NCBI RefSeq assembly: GCF_011393025.1
Contig: NZ_JAAOEO010000024.1
Span: 1 to 60,638, forward strand
Direction of reading: 5' to 3'
Length of the DNA: 60,638 nucleotides
Source of the DNA: Neobacillus terrae
Lineage (GTDB): Bacteria; Bacillota; Bacilli; Bacillales; Cytobacillaceae
In this document: positions 42,421-51,058 of the stretch, piece by piece
Layout: each line of letters opens with the position of its first letter
How positions within the stretch are numbered: position 1 is the stretch's first letter
The notes under the pieces: generated by a model
Told to the model about the DNA's origin: nothing
Databases searched by the model: none
The model's input: only the letters and a program-made list of their open reading frames with translations
Program-made: the position numbers and the translations under genes

Positions 42421-44037
42421 TTATTTGAACTCAACGTTTGTTAATGCTTCAGATCCAGTTGGATGAGGCAGATACCCAGAAAGGTCTTTTGTTGCTGCTA
42501 AAAGAGGTCTGGAGTGTACAAGCGGTACCCATGGAGCGTCATCGTGAATGATAACCTGAGCTTGCTTGTAAAGTTCATTACGTTTTGCCTGATCTGTTTC
42601 TGTTTGTGCTTTGATCAGAATGTCGTGAAGCTGATCATTTTTGTAATAAGAGTAGTTATTTGCACCAATGCTGTCTTTGTCAAGAAGTGTGTACAGGAAG
42701 TTGTCAGCATCTCCATTGTCGCCTGTCCAGCCAAGCATATATGCATCAAATTCACCCTTGGCTGCCTTATCTAAATAAGTAGCCCAGTCAACTGATTTGA
42801 TGTTAGCTTTAACACCGATTTTGCTGAAGCTTTCCTGAATTACCTCAGCTACCTTTTGAGCTTCAGGCATATAAAGTCGTGCTACAGGCATTGCCCATAG
42901 ATCCATTGTAAATCCTTTTTCATATCCAGCTTCTTTCAACAATGCTTTAGCTTTATCCAGGTCGTATTCATAATCCTTAACATCATCGTTATATCCTTCA
43001 ACGGAAGGCGGCATTGCATTTTTCGCAGGCTCTGCCTTGCCATTGTAGAATGATTTAATAATAGACTCTTTATCAATAGCATGGTTTAATGCCTGGCGAA
43101 CCAGTTTGTTATCAAACGGCTTGCGGTTTGTTGTAAAACCTAGGTATCCAACGTTCATGGATGGACGTTCAATAACCTGAAGCTTGTCATTAGCTTTAAC
43201 AGAATCTTCATCGGAGTTATTAAGACCATCCATCAAGTCCACTTCTCCATTTGCAAGTGCGTTTAAACGTGCGGTGTTTTCCGGAATAACACGGAAAATG
43301 ACTTTGTTTAGCTTAGGAAGTCCTTTTTGCCAATAGTCAGGATTCTTTTCAAGGACGATGCGGTCGTTTTGTTTCCATTCAACAAATTTAAATGGTCCAG
43401 TTCCAACCGGCTTCTCTCTGAATTTATCTCCCTCATCCTTTACCGCTTTCGGACTTGCAATTCCGAAAGGAGACATTGCAAGGTTCTTAAGGAATGGAGC
43501 CTGAGGTCTTGTTAGAGTAAATTGCACTGTATTAGCATCAAGTGCCTTGACTTCTTTAATAACATGTCCAGGCTCACCCTTGTATCCGCCAAACATTGTA
43601 TAGTAAGGGAATTTGTCGGCATTGCCGTTCATCCAGCGGTCAAAGTTAAACACGACTGCGTCTGCGTTAAAGTCGGTTCCATCGTGGAATTTAACTCCCT
43701 GTCTCAGATGGAAGGTATAAGTAAGTCCATCTGGAGTTACTTCCCACTTTTCAGCAAGACCAGGCTGAACAGTTGTATCCTGTGGTCCATAAGAAAGAAG
43801 GTTTTCAAAAATATTATCTGTTACCTTAAAGGTTTCACCTTCTGTTGTTGTGATTGGATCTAGAGAAGTGGAATCTCCGCCACGGGCAAATACTAAAGTA
43901 TCCTTTTTAGGACCGGCACTAGTACCGTTATCTGTTTTCCCGCCTGCATTTTCATTCGTTTTGCTGCTGTTACATCCAACCAGGAATAAGCTCATGGCTA
44001 AGAATGAAATCAACAGCACTTTTAAAGTCTTTTTCAT
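42421..44037 (-). CDS. Peptide ABC transporter substrate-binding lipoprotein
   Basis: Extracellular solute-binding protein family 5, 538 residues. The lipobox LFLVGC places the lipidated Cys at residue 22. The mature part has the family motif FARGGDSTSLDP near its start, HLRQGVKFHDGTDFNADAVVF and GWTGDNGDADNF. The last of these and WAMPVARLY resemble dipeptide-binding DppA rather than OppA, suggesting dipeptide preference. It is the third gene of the operon. Confidence 0.93.
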   Translation of the reverse strand: MKKTLKVLLISFLAMSLFLVGCNSSKTNENAGGKTDNGTSAGPKKDTLVFARGGDSTSLDPITTTEGETFKVTDNIFENLLSYGPQDTTVQPGLAEKWEVTPDGLTYTFHLRQGVKFHDGTDFNADAVVFNFDRWMNGNADKFPYYTMFGGYKGEPGHVIKEVKALDANTVQFTLTRPQAPFLKNLAMSPFGIASPKAVKDEGDKFREKPVGTGPFKFVEWKQNDRIVLEKNPDYWQKGLPKLNKVIFRVIPENTARLNALANGEVDLMDGLNNSDEDSVKANDKLQVIERPSMNVGYLGFTTNRKPFDNKLVRQALNHAIDKESIIKSFYNGKAEPAKNAMPPSVEGYNDDVKDYEYDLDKAKALLKEAGYEKGFTMDLWAMPVARLYMPEAQKVAEVIQESFSKIGVKANIKSVDWATYLDKAAKGEFDAYMLGWTGDNGDADNFLYTLLDKDSIGANNYSYYKNDQLHDILIKAQTETDQAKRNELYKQAQVIIHDDAPWVPLVHSRPLLAATKDLSGYLPHPTGSEALTNVEFK

Positions 44038-44091
44038 ATGCTTTACTTTCCCCCCATATTCTTTATTAAAATCTTTATCAAACGCGGCATA

Positions 44092-45060
44092 CTATTCATT
44101 GTATAAATGGCAAGCCACATAATGACCGTTTAAATACCTTTCTGCTGGCCTCTCTGTTTTACAGATATCCATGCATTGCGAACACCTTGTGTGAAACGCG
44201 CACCCTGAAGGCGGATTTGCAGGACTTGGAAGTTCACCCTGAATTAAAATGGTTTCCCTTCTGATATCCGGATCTGGAATTGGAACTGCAGATAGAAGTG
44301 CCTGAGTGTATGGATGCTTTGGATTTTCATATAATTCTTCGCTATCTGCGAGTTCTATTAATCTCCCTAAATACATAACTCCCACCCGGTCACTGATATG
44401 CCGGACGACACCAAGGTCATGGGCGATGAAAATGTAGGTAAGGCCAAATTCTTTTTGTATATCCTTCATCAAATTAAGGACCTGAGCTTGGATGGATACA
44501 TCCAGTGCCGAAACAGGTTCATCGGCAATGATCAGTTTGGGCTTTGTCATTAGTGCTTTGGCAATACCAATCCTTTGCCGCTGCCCCCCGCTGAACTGGT
44601 GTGGGTATCTTTTAGCATGGTAGCTGCTAAGACCCACAACCTCGAGCATTTCCCTTACTCTTTTCTTTCTTTCCTCTTTCGTTCCAATACCATGAACAAT
44701 CAGTGGTTCTTCTAGAATTTGCTCAATGGAATGCCGTGGATTTAAGGATGCATAAGGGTCCTGAAACACCATTTGGATATCCCGGCGAACCTTTCTTAAT
44801 TCATTCTTTGACATACTGGTAATCTCTTTATCTTCAAAAATCACCTTTCCGTCACTTGCTTCAATCAGCCTCATCAACAAGCGGCCTGTTGTAGATTTTC
44901 CACAGCCGCTTTCTCCTACGATCCCCAATGTTTCTCCCTTTTTGACAAAGAAAGAAACATCATCAACAGCCTTTACTTCTCCTTGTTTTCTTCCTAAGAA
45001 CCCGCCTGTAATAGGAAAGTATTTTTTAAGTCCTGATACCTCAAGAAGTAACTCTGACAT
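44092..45060 (-). CDS. Peptide ABC transporter ATPase (DppF/AppF type)
   Basis: ATPase of 322 residues. Walker A GESGCGKST, signature FSGGQRQR, Walker B LIIADEPVSALD, and the C-terminal oligopeptide-transporter extension with Cys in CAFHTRCSQCMDIC, a motif in which related ATPases hold an Fe-S cluster. ATG at 45060 after AGGAG overlaps the end of the upstream ATPase gene by 20 bp, indicating translational coupling. Confidence 0.94.
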   Translation of the reverse strand: MSELLLEVSGLKKYFPITGGFLGRKQGEVKAVDDVSFFVKKGETLGIVGESGCGKSTTGRLLMRLIEASDGKVIFEDKEITSMSKNELRKVRRDIQMVFQDPYASLNPRHSIEQILEEPLIVHGIGTKEERKKRVREMLEVVGLSSYHAKRYPHQFSGGQRQRIGIAKALMTKPKLIIADEPVSALDVSIQAQVLNLMKDIQKEFGLTYIFIAHDLGVVRHISDRVGVMYLGRLIELADSEELYENPKHPYTQALLSAVPIPDPDIRRETILIQGELPSPANPPSGCAFHTRCSQCMDICKTERPAERYLNGHYVACHLYNE

Positions 45061-46051
45061 CCTTGTCACTCCTTTCCTTCACTGTATGTAGGAAGCACCG
45101 TACTTCATGTCCAATTTTTTCAGTTTCATATAACTCTGGTGCGGATAGACGGCATTCTCCAAAAACTTCCGCACACCTGTCTGCAAACCTGCAGCCAGTT
45201 TGCACTGTGCCGGGTGCTGGTACACTGCCCGGAATACTGTACAATCGATCCTTTTTCCCTCTCAGGTCCGGCACTGATTTTAATAGACCTTTTGTGTATG
45301 GATGCTGGGGATCTTTTAAAATTGTCCTTACATCACCCTGCTCCACAATTTGTCCCGAGTACATAACAATAACCCGGTCACAAATTTCTGCGACCACACC
45401 TAGGTCATGTGTGATGAAGATGATAGAGGTATTTGTTTTTTTATTAAGATCCTTCATTAAAGCAAGTATCTGGGCCTGAATGGTAACATCGAGAGCTGTC
45501 GTAGGCTCATCCGCAATCAGAACCTTAGGGTTGCATGCCATAGCCATTGCAATCATGACCCTCTGTCTCATCCCACCTGAAAGCTGATGAGGGAATTCTT
45601 TCAGGATTCCTTCCGCTCTGGGAATGCCAACAAGCTTTAGAAGTTCGATGCTTCGAATCTTTGCCTCGTTTTTGGAAAGTTTGGTATGTAAACGAATCGC
45701 TTCAAGAAGCTGATTGCCAATCGTGAAAAGCGGATTTAAAGATGTCATTGGTTCCTGGAATATCATAGATATCTGATTTCCCCGAATCCTTCTCCATTCT
45801 TTTTCAGTAAAACGAGTCAAATCCTTCCCGTCAAAGATAATTTCACCCTCATCAATATTTCCCGGTGGTGAAGGAATCAGTCCCATGGTAGCCAGGGAGG
45901 TTACACTTTTTCCACTTCCTGACTCTCCAACTATTCCAAGGACTTCTCCATCTTTTAATTCAAAAGAAATCCCGTCTACAGCCGCAACCCTTTTTTTTCC
46001 GGATTGAAAGGAAACCTTTAAATTATTTATTTTTAAGATTGGATCATTCAT
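45041..46051 (-). CDS. Peptide ABC transporter ATPase (DppD/AppD type)
   Basis: First gene of the peptide-uptake operon, 336 residues. Walker A GESGSGKSV, signature LSGGMRQR, Walker B VLIADEPTTALD, and the C-terminal Cys-containing CRFADRCAEVFGEC extension of oligopeptide ATPases. ATG at 46051 follows GGTGG; the frame is open to 46087. The 234-bp space to the divergent PLP-enzyme gene is AT-rich, with no regulatory site I can name. Confidence 0.94.
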   Translation of the reverse strand: MNDPILKINNLKVSFQSGKKRVAAVDGISFELKDGEVLGIVGESGSGKSVTSLATMGLIPSPPGNIDEGEIIFDGKDLTRFTEKEWRRIRGNQISMIFQEPMTSLNPLFTIGNQLLEAIRLHTKLSKNEAKIRSIELLKLVGIPRAEGILKEFPHQLSGGMRQRVMIAMAMACNPKVLIADEPTTALDVTIQAQILALMKDLNKKTNTSIIFITHDLGVVAEICDRVIVMYSGQIVEQGDVRTILKDPQHPYTKGLLKSVPDLRGKKDRLYSIPGSVPAPGTVQTGCRFADRCAEVFGECRLSAPELYETEKIGHEVRCFLHTVKERSDKDVRVTS

Positions 46052-46285
46052 TAATTTTTCCACCTGCCTCAAAATCTCGTCTGACAATAATTAATATTAC
46101 AATAATAAGAATTTATTGATTATTATGACACAAATATTTCAACAGGTACAGACAAAACATGGCAAAAAAATATTTTTTTACTAAAAAACCTCTAAAATAC
46201 CGAAAATAAAAAAATGATTTTAGCACGGTAAAGAATTATTTCGGAATACTAAAATTTTACACGAATTTTTTCGAGGAGGATTTAT

Positions 46286-47464
46286 ATGGAGAAGTTAAGG
46301 CAGTTTGAAAAAGACAGTGAAATTTGTATGTACTATGAATGTGAACCGGAACGGTTCCTCGGTGCGGTTATTCCCCCTACCTTTGGGAACTCCCTTTTTC
46401 TATATCCTTCACTTGAGGAGCTCGGAAATGCGGTAAAGGATGAGACGGAGCATTATGTTTATTGGCGGGGGACAAACCCGACGGTTGAAATAGCGGAAAA
46501 AAAACTCGCTGCGTTAGAACAGGGGGAGCAATGTAAATGCTTTGCATCTGGAATGGCTGCGATAACCGCTGCCCTCTTTTACAGTGTTAAGAAAGGCGAT
46601 CATGTTGTATGCGTCAGTCATATATACAAATCCACCGTTGACATCTTAAAATACCTGCAAAAATTTGGAGTGGAGTATACGGTTACACAATCAACCTCTC
46701 CAGAAGAAATAGAAAAAGAAATACAGCCAAACACAAAGGCGATTTATATCGAGAGTCCAACAGACATGACCTTCAAGATGGTAGACTTCGAAAAAATTGC
46801 AGCTCTTGCGAAAGAGCGGAAAATTAAAACTATTGCAGATAATACATGGGCCACGCCCCTTTTTCAAAAACCATTGTCTTTTGGAATTGATATGGTCGTG
46901 CACTCAGCTTCGAAATATTTGGGCGGACATAGCGATTTGGTTGGAGGAGCTTTAATAACGAGCTCCCATATTATGAAAAAGCTTTTTAAAAAGGAATTTT
47001 TACTTTTTGGAGGCATTATGGGACCCTATGAAGCCTCCCTCCTCCTCCGCGGTTTAAGAACACTGCCGATGAGAATGAAAGCCCATGAGGAAAATGCAAT
47101 TAAGATTGCTAAATTTTTAGAGGGGCATCCAAAAGTAGCCAGGGTGAACTATCCTGGACATCCTTCTAGTGAGGACCAAGAAATTATAAAGAAACAGCTG
47201 CTTGGCTTCTCAGGGTTATTGGCATTCGAATTAAAAGATGCAAGCTTTAAAGCGGTCAAAGCAGTCATTAATAATCTTAAAATATTTAAAATCGGTGTTT
47301 CCTGGGGCTCATTTGAAAGTCTTGTCATGTCTCCGAATTACGGCTATAACACAGCAGATCTGAAAAAGGAACAAATCAGCGAAGGGCTTATTCGCCTTTC
47401 TATTGGACTGGAGTCTACAGATGACCTGATAAGGGATTTGGAACAGAGTTTGGAAAGAATTTAA
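46286..47464 (+). CDS. Cys/Met metabolism PLP-dependent enzyme (cystathionine synthase/lyase family)
   Basis: Trans-sulfuration family enzyme of 392 residues. The PLP lysine lies in VHSASKYLGGHSD near residue 210, and TIADNTWATP and the YWRGTNPTVEIAEKKLAALE opening match the family. Cystathionine gamma-synthase, beta-lyase and methionine gamma-lyase cannot be told apart by eye. GAGGAGG precedes the ATG. No S-box was found in its leader. It is divergent from the peptide transporter, so it may act on amino acids derived from imported peptides. Confidence 0.88.
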   Translation: MEKLRQFEKDSEICMYYECEPERFLGAVIPPTFGNSLFLYPSLEELGNAVKDETEHYVYWRGTNPTVEIAEKKLAALEQGEQCKCFASGMAAITAALFYSVKKGDHVVCVSHIYKSTVDILKYLQKFGVEYTVTQSTSPEEIEKEIQPNTKAIYIESPTDMTFKMVDFEKIAALAKERKIKTIADNTWATPLFQKPLSFGIDMVVHSASKYLGGHSDLVGGALITSSHIMKKLFKKEFLLFGGIMGPYEASLLLRGLRTLPMRMKAHEENAIKIAKFLEGHPKVARVNYPGHPSSEDQEIIKKQLLGFSGLLAFELKDASFKAVKAVINNLKIFKIGVSWGSFESLVMSPNYGYNTADLKKEQISEGLIRLSIGLESTDDLIRDLEQSLERI

Positions 47465-47468
47465 CGGC

Positions 47469-47509
47469 ATAAAAAAGGGTGTCCCGGCAATCCCGGACAC
47501 CCTTTTGAT
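47469..47509 (+). terminator. bidirectional terminator
   Basis: AAAAGGGTGTCCCGG and CCGGGACACCCTTTT form a long, perfect stem with loop CAAT between convergent genes. Confidence 0.93.
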
Positions 47510-47513
47510 TATA

Positions 47514-48086
47514 TTATTTTAAAATTGTTACCTTAACTGTTTTTCTTCCCCAGTTAATAGCATCCTTTTTAGAAGGAACAAAAATGTCAATTTTATTACC
47601 TTTGATGCTGCTGCCTTTATCTCCGGCTACAGCATATCCGTATCCTTCTACATATACCTTGCTTCCCAGAGGGATCACTTTAGGATCTACTGAAATAACC
47701 TTTGCATTAGGGTTTTTCTTCAAGTTTATTCCTGTTGCTGTGATGCCGCTGCATTTGGTGCAGTTAAGAGTGTAGGCACTGGCTGACACAGTAATCACTT
47801 TCCCTGCTGGTTTGACAGCTGCTGTTGTTTTAGCAGCAGGCTTGCTTACTTTTGCGGCTGGCTGACTAGCCGTTTCAAACTTTAGAACCTGGTTAATAGA
47901 GATTCTATCTGATGTAAGATGGTTCCATGCTTTTAAGTTTTGAACACTAACCTTATATGTACGAGAAATTTTGTAGAGTGAATCGCCTTTTTTAACCTTA
48001 TATGTACCGGATGCTGCAAATGCTCCACTTTGACTGCTAAATAATAATATTAGGATAGAACTTATACTTATTACGAATTTTTTCAA
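47514..48086 (-). CDS. LysM and 3D domain cell-wall protein (YocH-like)
   Basis: Secreted protein of 190 residues. Signal peptide 1-24 (ending AFAA), one LysM domain (about 27-72, YKVKKGDSLYKISRTYKVS), an Ala/Lys/Pro linker, and a C-terminal 3D domain whose three aspartates are visible in VDPKVIPLGSKV, VAGDKGSSI and NKIDIFV. These proteins resemble Bacillus YocH, a muralytic enzyme bound to peptidoglycan. The gene stands alone between terminators. Confidence 0.9.
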   Translation of the reverse strand: MKKFVISISSILILLFSSQSGAFAASGTYKVKKGDSLYKISRTYKVSVQNLKAWNHLTSDRISINQVLKFETASQPAAKVSKPAAKTTAAVKPAGKVITVSASAYTLNCTKCSGITATGINLKKNPNAKVISVDPKVIPLGSKVYVEGYGYAVAGDKGSSIKGNKIDIFVPSKKDAINWGRKTVKVTILK

Positions 48087-48219
48087 GTTGAAAACTCCTT
48101 TGTTTAGTTCTCTATCAAAAAAATAACATAGAAGTATTACAGTAGTGTTTCAGTGGCTTTCTATTTACATTACAAAAGGACTAAATTTTCTAAAAATTGA
48201 CCATTTATTCCCTTTATCA

Positions 48220-48254
48220 AACAAAAAACCCCTGTTTTTAACAGGGATTATTCA
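48220..48254 (-). terminator. terminator of the small membrane protein gene
   Basis: CCCTGTT and AACAGGG form the stem, followed on the minus strand by GTTTTTTGTTT. Confidence 0.82.
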
Positions 48255-48257
48255 AAT

Positions 48258-48530
48258 CTATTCTTTTAATAAATTGATTTTGCGCTTTACTTTCCAATGG
48301 GCAGTAACGAGTATAAGCATCAGTACCAAATATGTACATTTTAATAGCCAGGAAAAGTCAGATTTTATATTAAACATGATGTTAAATGATAATAGAATCA
48401 ATGTAAAAAGTGCCCAAATGAGACTTTTTAATAATCCATTGTACTTTTCCACCTTCGAGTCTATACCTGTTTCTGCAAAAACGTCTATAAAAAAACGCCC
48501 CATATAAAAGGGACGTTCGTAGATATGCAT
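48258..48530 (-). CDS. Hypothetical small membrane protein
   Basis: A 90-residue frame with two hydrophobic segments (about residues 35-55 and 62-80) and a basic C-terminus (KVKRKINLLKE). Its own terminator directly follows, which supports a real gene. The start is uncertain: neither ATG 48530 nor ATG 48503 has a ribosome binding site, and the latter lies in the terminator of the upstream gene. A later GTG near residue 27, behind GAAGG, is possible. No family recognised. Confidence 0.5.
   Translation of the reverse strand: MHIYERPFYMGRFFIDVFAETGIDSKVEKYNGLLKSLIWALFTLILLSFNIMFNIKSDFSWLLKCTYLVLMLILVTAHWKVKRKINLLKE
48489..48515 (-). terminator. terminator of the histidine phosphatase gene
   Basis: CGTCCC and GGGGCG (with one G-U) enclose TTTTATAT and are followed by TTTTTTTAT on the minus strand. 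Confidence 0.72.
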
Positions 48531-48536
48531 AGCATA

Positions 48537-49136
48537 TTAGAGCAGATGCGCGGTACTATTTAAGAACTTTATAACTCTCCTATTTTCTCTTATTTCCAAT
48601 AGATGTATCCCGGTGTCTCCTGTTGAAAATACCGACTTATCCTTTGCAGAAAGTCCAAGAAATATCTTTAAAAAGTTCGAAATAAATCCGCCATGTGAAA
48701 CAATAGCTATTCTATTTAGATTCCCATATTCATGGATTATTCTATGGAAGACCGATTCAACCCGATGGAAGAACTCTAGATCGGATTCACCCTCCTGAAT
48801 AGGAATATGTATAGGTCTGCCTCCCTCTGGAAGAGGGTACTTTCGAGCTGCTTCCTCCCTGGACATTCCAGCCAATATTCCGTTATTATATTCCATCAAT
48901 TCCTTCACAAATATTAATTCGCAGCCAGTTGCGGACTGAAGAATTTCTGCTGCCTTGGAAGCCCTGATTAGAGGACTGGATAAAATAACCTCAGGCTGAT
49001 AATTCCTTTTAATATAACTTGCCATTCTTTCTGCCTGAGAAAGTCCCAAGTTAGTTAACGGAAAATCAGCTCTTCCCTCATGCATTCCCATCAGATCTGC
49101 TTCAGACTCACCATGCCTGATTATTAATATTTCCAT
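48537..49136 (-). CDS. Histidine phosphatase family protein
   Basis: Phosphoglycerate-mutase-like phosphatase of 199 residues. The catalytic RHGES is at residues 7-11, SSPLIRASKAAE is the second Arg motif, and the second His lies in VSHGGF. These enzymes act on small phosphorylated metabolites; the substrate is unknown. It appears as a single-gene unit. Confidence 0.9.
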   Translation of the reverse strand: MEILIIRHGESEADLMGMHEGRADFPLTNLGLSQAERMASYIKRNYQPEVILSSPLIRASKAAEILQSATGCELIFVKELMEYNNGILAGMSREEAARKYPLPEGGRPIHIPIQEGESDLEFFHRVESVFHRIIHEYGNLNRIAIVSHGGFISNFLKIFLGLSAKDKSVFSTGDTGIHLLEIRENRRVIKFLNSTAHLL

Positions 49137-49232
49137 AAAAAATCTCTCCTGTTCATGGAAGCCTTTTTCGTGGCTTAAATTAAAAATTAATTACTTATTC
49201 TTCCTTTTAAGCTTATATCCTGTTTATAAGTA

Positions 49233-49269
49233 AAAAAATAAAAAACGCCCAGCCAAAGGCAGACGTTTG
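49233..49269 (-). terminator. terminator of the 48-residue ORF
   Basis: On the minus strand AACGTCTGCC pairs with GGCTGGGCGTT (G-U pairs and one bulge), followed by TTTTTATTTTTTT, immediately after the ORF stop. Confidence 0.72.
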
Positions 49270-49416
49270 TCAATTATATGAGTTAAGTGCACATTCCAAT
49301 AATTTAATATCCTTGTATATCTCTTGTTTTAGACTAAGGTCATGACAACGCTGATAGTCCCTTTGCAGTCGTCTAAGCTCTTGGGTGAATAGTAGATACT
49401 CATAGTTAGCTTCCAT
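49270..49416 (-). CDS. Hypothetical 48-residue helical protein
   Basis: Short ORF reading MEANYEYLLFTQELRRLQRD and ending CALNSYN. AGAGGT precedes its ATG and a terminator follows its stop, so it is a complete small gene. It is amphipathic and helical. The size and helical hairpin look recall Spo0E-like phosphatases or Sda-like inhibitors, but the Spo0E SQELD motif is absent. Family not recognised. Confidence 0.6.
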   Translation of the reverse strand: MEANYEYLLFTQELRRLQRDYQRCHDLSLKQEIYKDIKLLECALNSYN

Positions 49417-49573
49417 AATCGACCTCTTCTGTTGGATTATCAATCTTCCATACCCTTTTCCAAGAGATCATAAACCAGCTAAACTGTTTTTTTAATTTCT
49501 TAATCCCATTTAGAGGAAAATATTATATTCTCTAGAATTCTACCTTAAACCGTTAAATCTTAGGAGGTTTTTT

Positions 49574-49780
49574 ATGAGCTATTTTGATTACAAAACTAAA
49601 ACGAAGAAAGATGGAAGCAGCCTCATTACAGTCAGAGATATAGGTGAAAATGCATTACTCGAATTTGAGGAAAAAGGCAGCGACATAAGCATTATTATCC
49701 GGTGGCAAAATGAAAAAACTGCCGGTTTTAAATTTCCAAAGGATCTCTTTTTAAAAGTTTATAAAGATATTAATGAATAA
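49574..49780 (+). CDS. Hypothetical 68-residue protein
   Basis: Small soluble protein, beta-rich by eye (SLITVRDIGENALLEFEE, then SDISIIIRWQ), ending in FPKDLFLKVYKDINE. A strong TAGGAGG lies 7 nt before the ATG, and a terminator follows. I do not recognise a family. It sits between the divergent 48-residue gene and a convergent RsbR-like gene. Confidence 0.65.
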   Translation: MSYFDYKTKTKKDGSSLITVRDIGENALLEFEEKGSDISIIIRWQNEKTAGFKFPKDLFLKVYKDINE

Positions 49781-49794
49781 TCATAAGCCGACAA

Positions 49795-49824
49795 AAGAAA
49801 AGGCTCTGTCAGCCTTTTAAATGT
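49795..49824 (+). terminator. bidirectional terminator
   Basis: AAAAGGCT and AGCCTTTT form a perfect 8-bp stem around CTGTC between convergent genes. Confidence 0.82.
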
Positions 49825-49831
49825 TCATACT

Positions 49832-50671
49832 TTAATTAATAGTAAACGACCGCATTGCTTTTGAGAGAGTTGGTGTAATTGATATATTTTTAAAAGATAT
49901 TCCCAACTGTACAGCCGTTGCAGCAATTTCAGGACGAATGCCGGACAGAGTTGTTTTGATTCCTATTAAGCGTAAGGACTCAATCAATTGAAATATCTTT
50001 TGTGCTACCAATGTATCTATTATAAAAACTCCTGATAAATCGATAAACAAATGCTGTATACCTTTTTTTGAACATTGTTTAAGAGTATTTTCGAGCAAAT
50101 GCTTAGCTCTATGGGTATCTATCGTTCCGACAATCGGCAAAAGCCCCATATTATTATTGATTAAGATAACTGGAGAGCCCAGTTCATTAATTAACTCCTG
50201 CTGTGATTGAAGCCTTTGCTGTGAATATTTATGGCTTTCCTCTACGAACCAGCTCATTACTTCCCCAAAAATGTTGATAATTTTTCGGTTCCATCCATTT
50301 ATAATCTCTTCATCGTAAATGTCTGAAGTAGATTCAACAAATTCTCTAATATAATCCAAGTATTGTTCCTGAACGCGGAAGAATTCTTTTAAAACAATAT
50401 GTATGGGCGTTTTTTGATGATATTCATCTGTAGCAACCATTAAGACCCATTCTTTAAATTGGTGAAAAGCGGTATTATTTTCAAGGAGAAATGCCTGGCA
50501 AAAATGAAGATGGAATTCATAGTTTTGCTGTTTCAATTTTTGAATAACATCTTGATTGTTATTGGCATAAACACCTGCTGTTTGATTTTTATCAATAGAG
50601 TTGTACCATTCCTCTGTTAAGCTTAAAGCTTTACCTAAGAGAAACTCACTAACAGCTTCAATACTATTCAT
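49832..50671 (-). CDS. RsbR-type STAS domain co-antagonist
   Basis: Stressosome-type protein of 279 residues with an N-terminal globin-like sensor domain (about 1-150) and a C-terminal STAS domain (about 160-275). STAS motifs IVGTIDTHRAKHLLE, the phosphorylatable Thr in IIDTLVA, and GIRPEIAATAVQLGI with the second Thr match RsbR proteins. No rsbS, rsbT or sigB gene is adjacent, so this is an orphan RsbR paralog that would mix into stressosomes encoded elsewhere. The stimulus is unknown. Confidence 0.88.
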   Translation of the reverse strand: MNSIEAVSEFLLGKALSLTEEWYNSIDKNQTAGVYANNNQDVIQKLKQQNYEFHLHFCQAFLLENNTAFHQFKEWVLMVATDEYHQKTPIHIVLKEFFRVQEQYLDYIREFVESTSDIYDEEIINGWNRKIINIFGEVMSWFVEESHKYSQQRLQSQQELINELGSPVILINNNMGLLPIVGTIDTHRAKHLLENTLKQCSKKGIQHLFIDLSGVFIIDTLVAQKIFQLIESLRLIGIKTTLSGIRPEIAATAVQLGISFKNISITPTLSKAMRSFTIN

Positions 50672-51003
50672 ATCTGTCCCGTCTCCCCTCTAGCTAGCAA
50701 CTTCTTTTAATGTTTGATATTCAATCCTGTCAATATTCCGCTTTATTTATCATATTTCAATTAAAAATAGGTGTCTATTTAAATCAAAGCTCATTTTTCA
50801 ACAAAATTTGCGTTCAATTGAAATCTTTTCATAATCAAGCAGCTAATTCACCCCCTATATTTATTCTAGTGTTTCAGAAAATACATTCTAGTCTGAATAA
50901 ATTTACTATTTTAAAAAAATTTATTTTTTTAATATTAAACCTCTTCTCTCCTTGTTTTTTTGGATAATAGAACGGATTATTCCCTGTTTTCCAAAAATAG
51001 TTT
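50672..51003. other. AT-rich intergenic stretch upstream of dtpT
   Basis: No gene was found. GTGTTTCAGAAAATA at 50869-50883 matches the CodY box AATTTTCWGAAAATT at 11 of 15 positions, which is weak. The stretch 50900-50945 is almost pure A/T. Confidence 0.4.
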
Positions 51004-51033
51004 TTGACAGACTATAGGCCCAGAAAGTATTAT
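51004..51033 (+). promoter_or_regulatory. dtpT promoter
   Basis: A perfect TTGACA (51004-51009) and TATTAT (51028-51033) are separated by 18 bp, with AAGGAGG shortly after. Confidence 0.75.
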
Positions 51034-51058
51034 AGTAAAATATAAAGGAGGTTGTAAG

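Noticed and set aside
46088..46285. CodY box or S-box between the peptide operon and the PLP-enzyme gene
   Set aside because: The best CodY match has six mismatches, and none of the S-box core segments is present.
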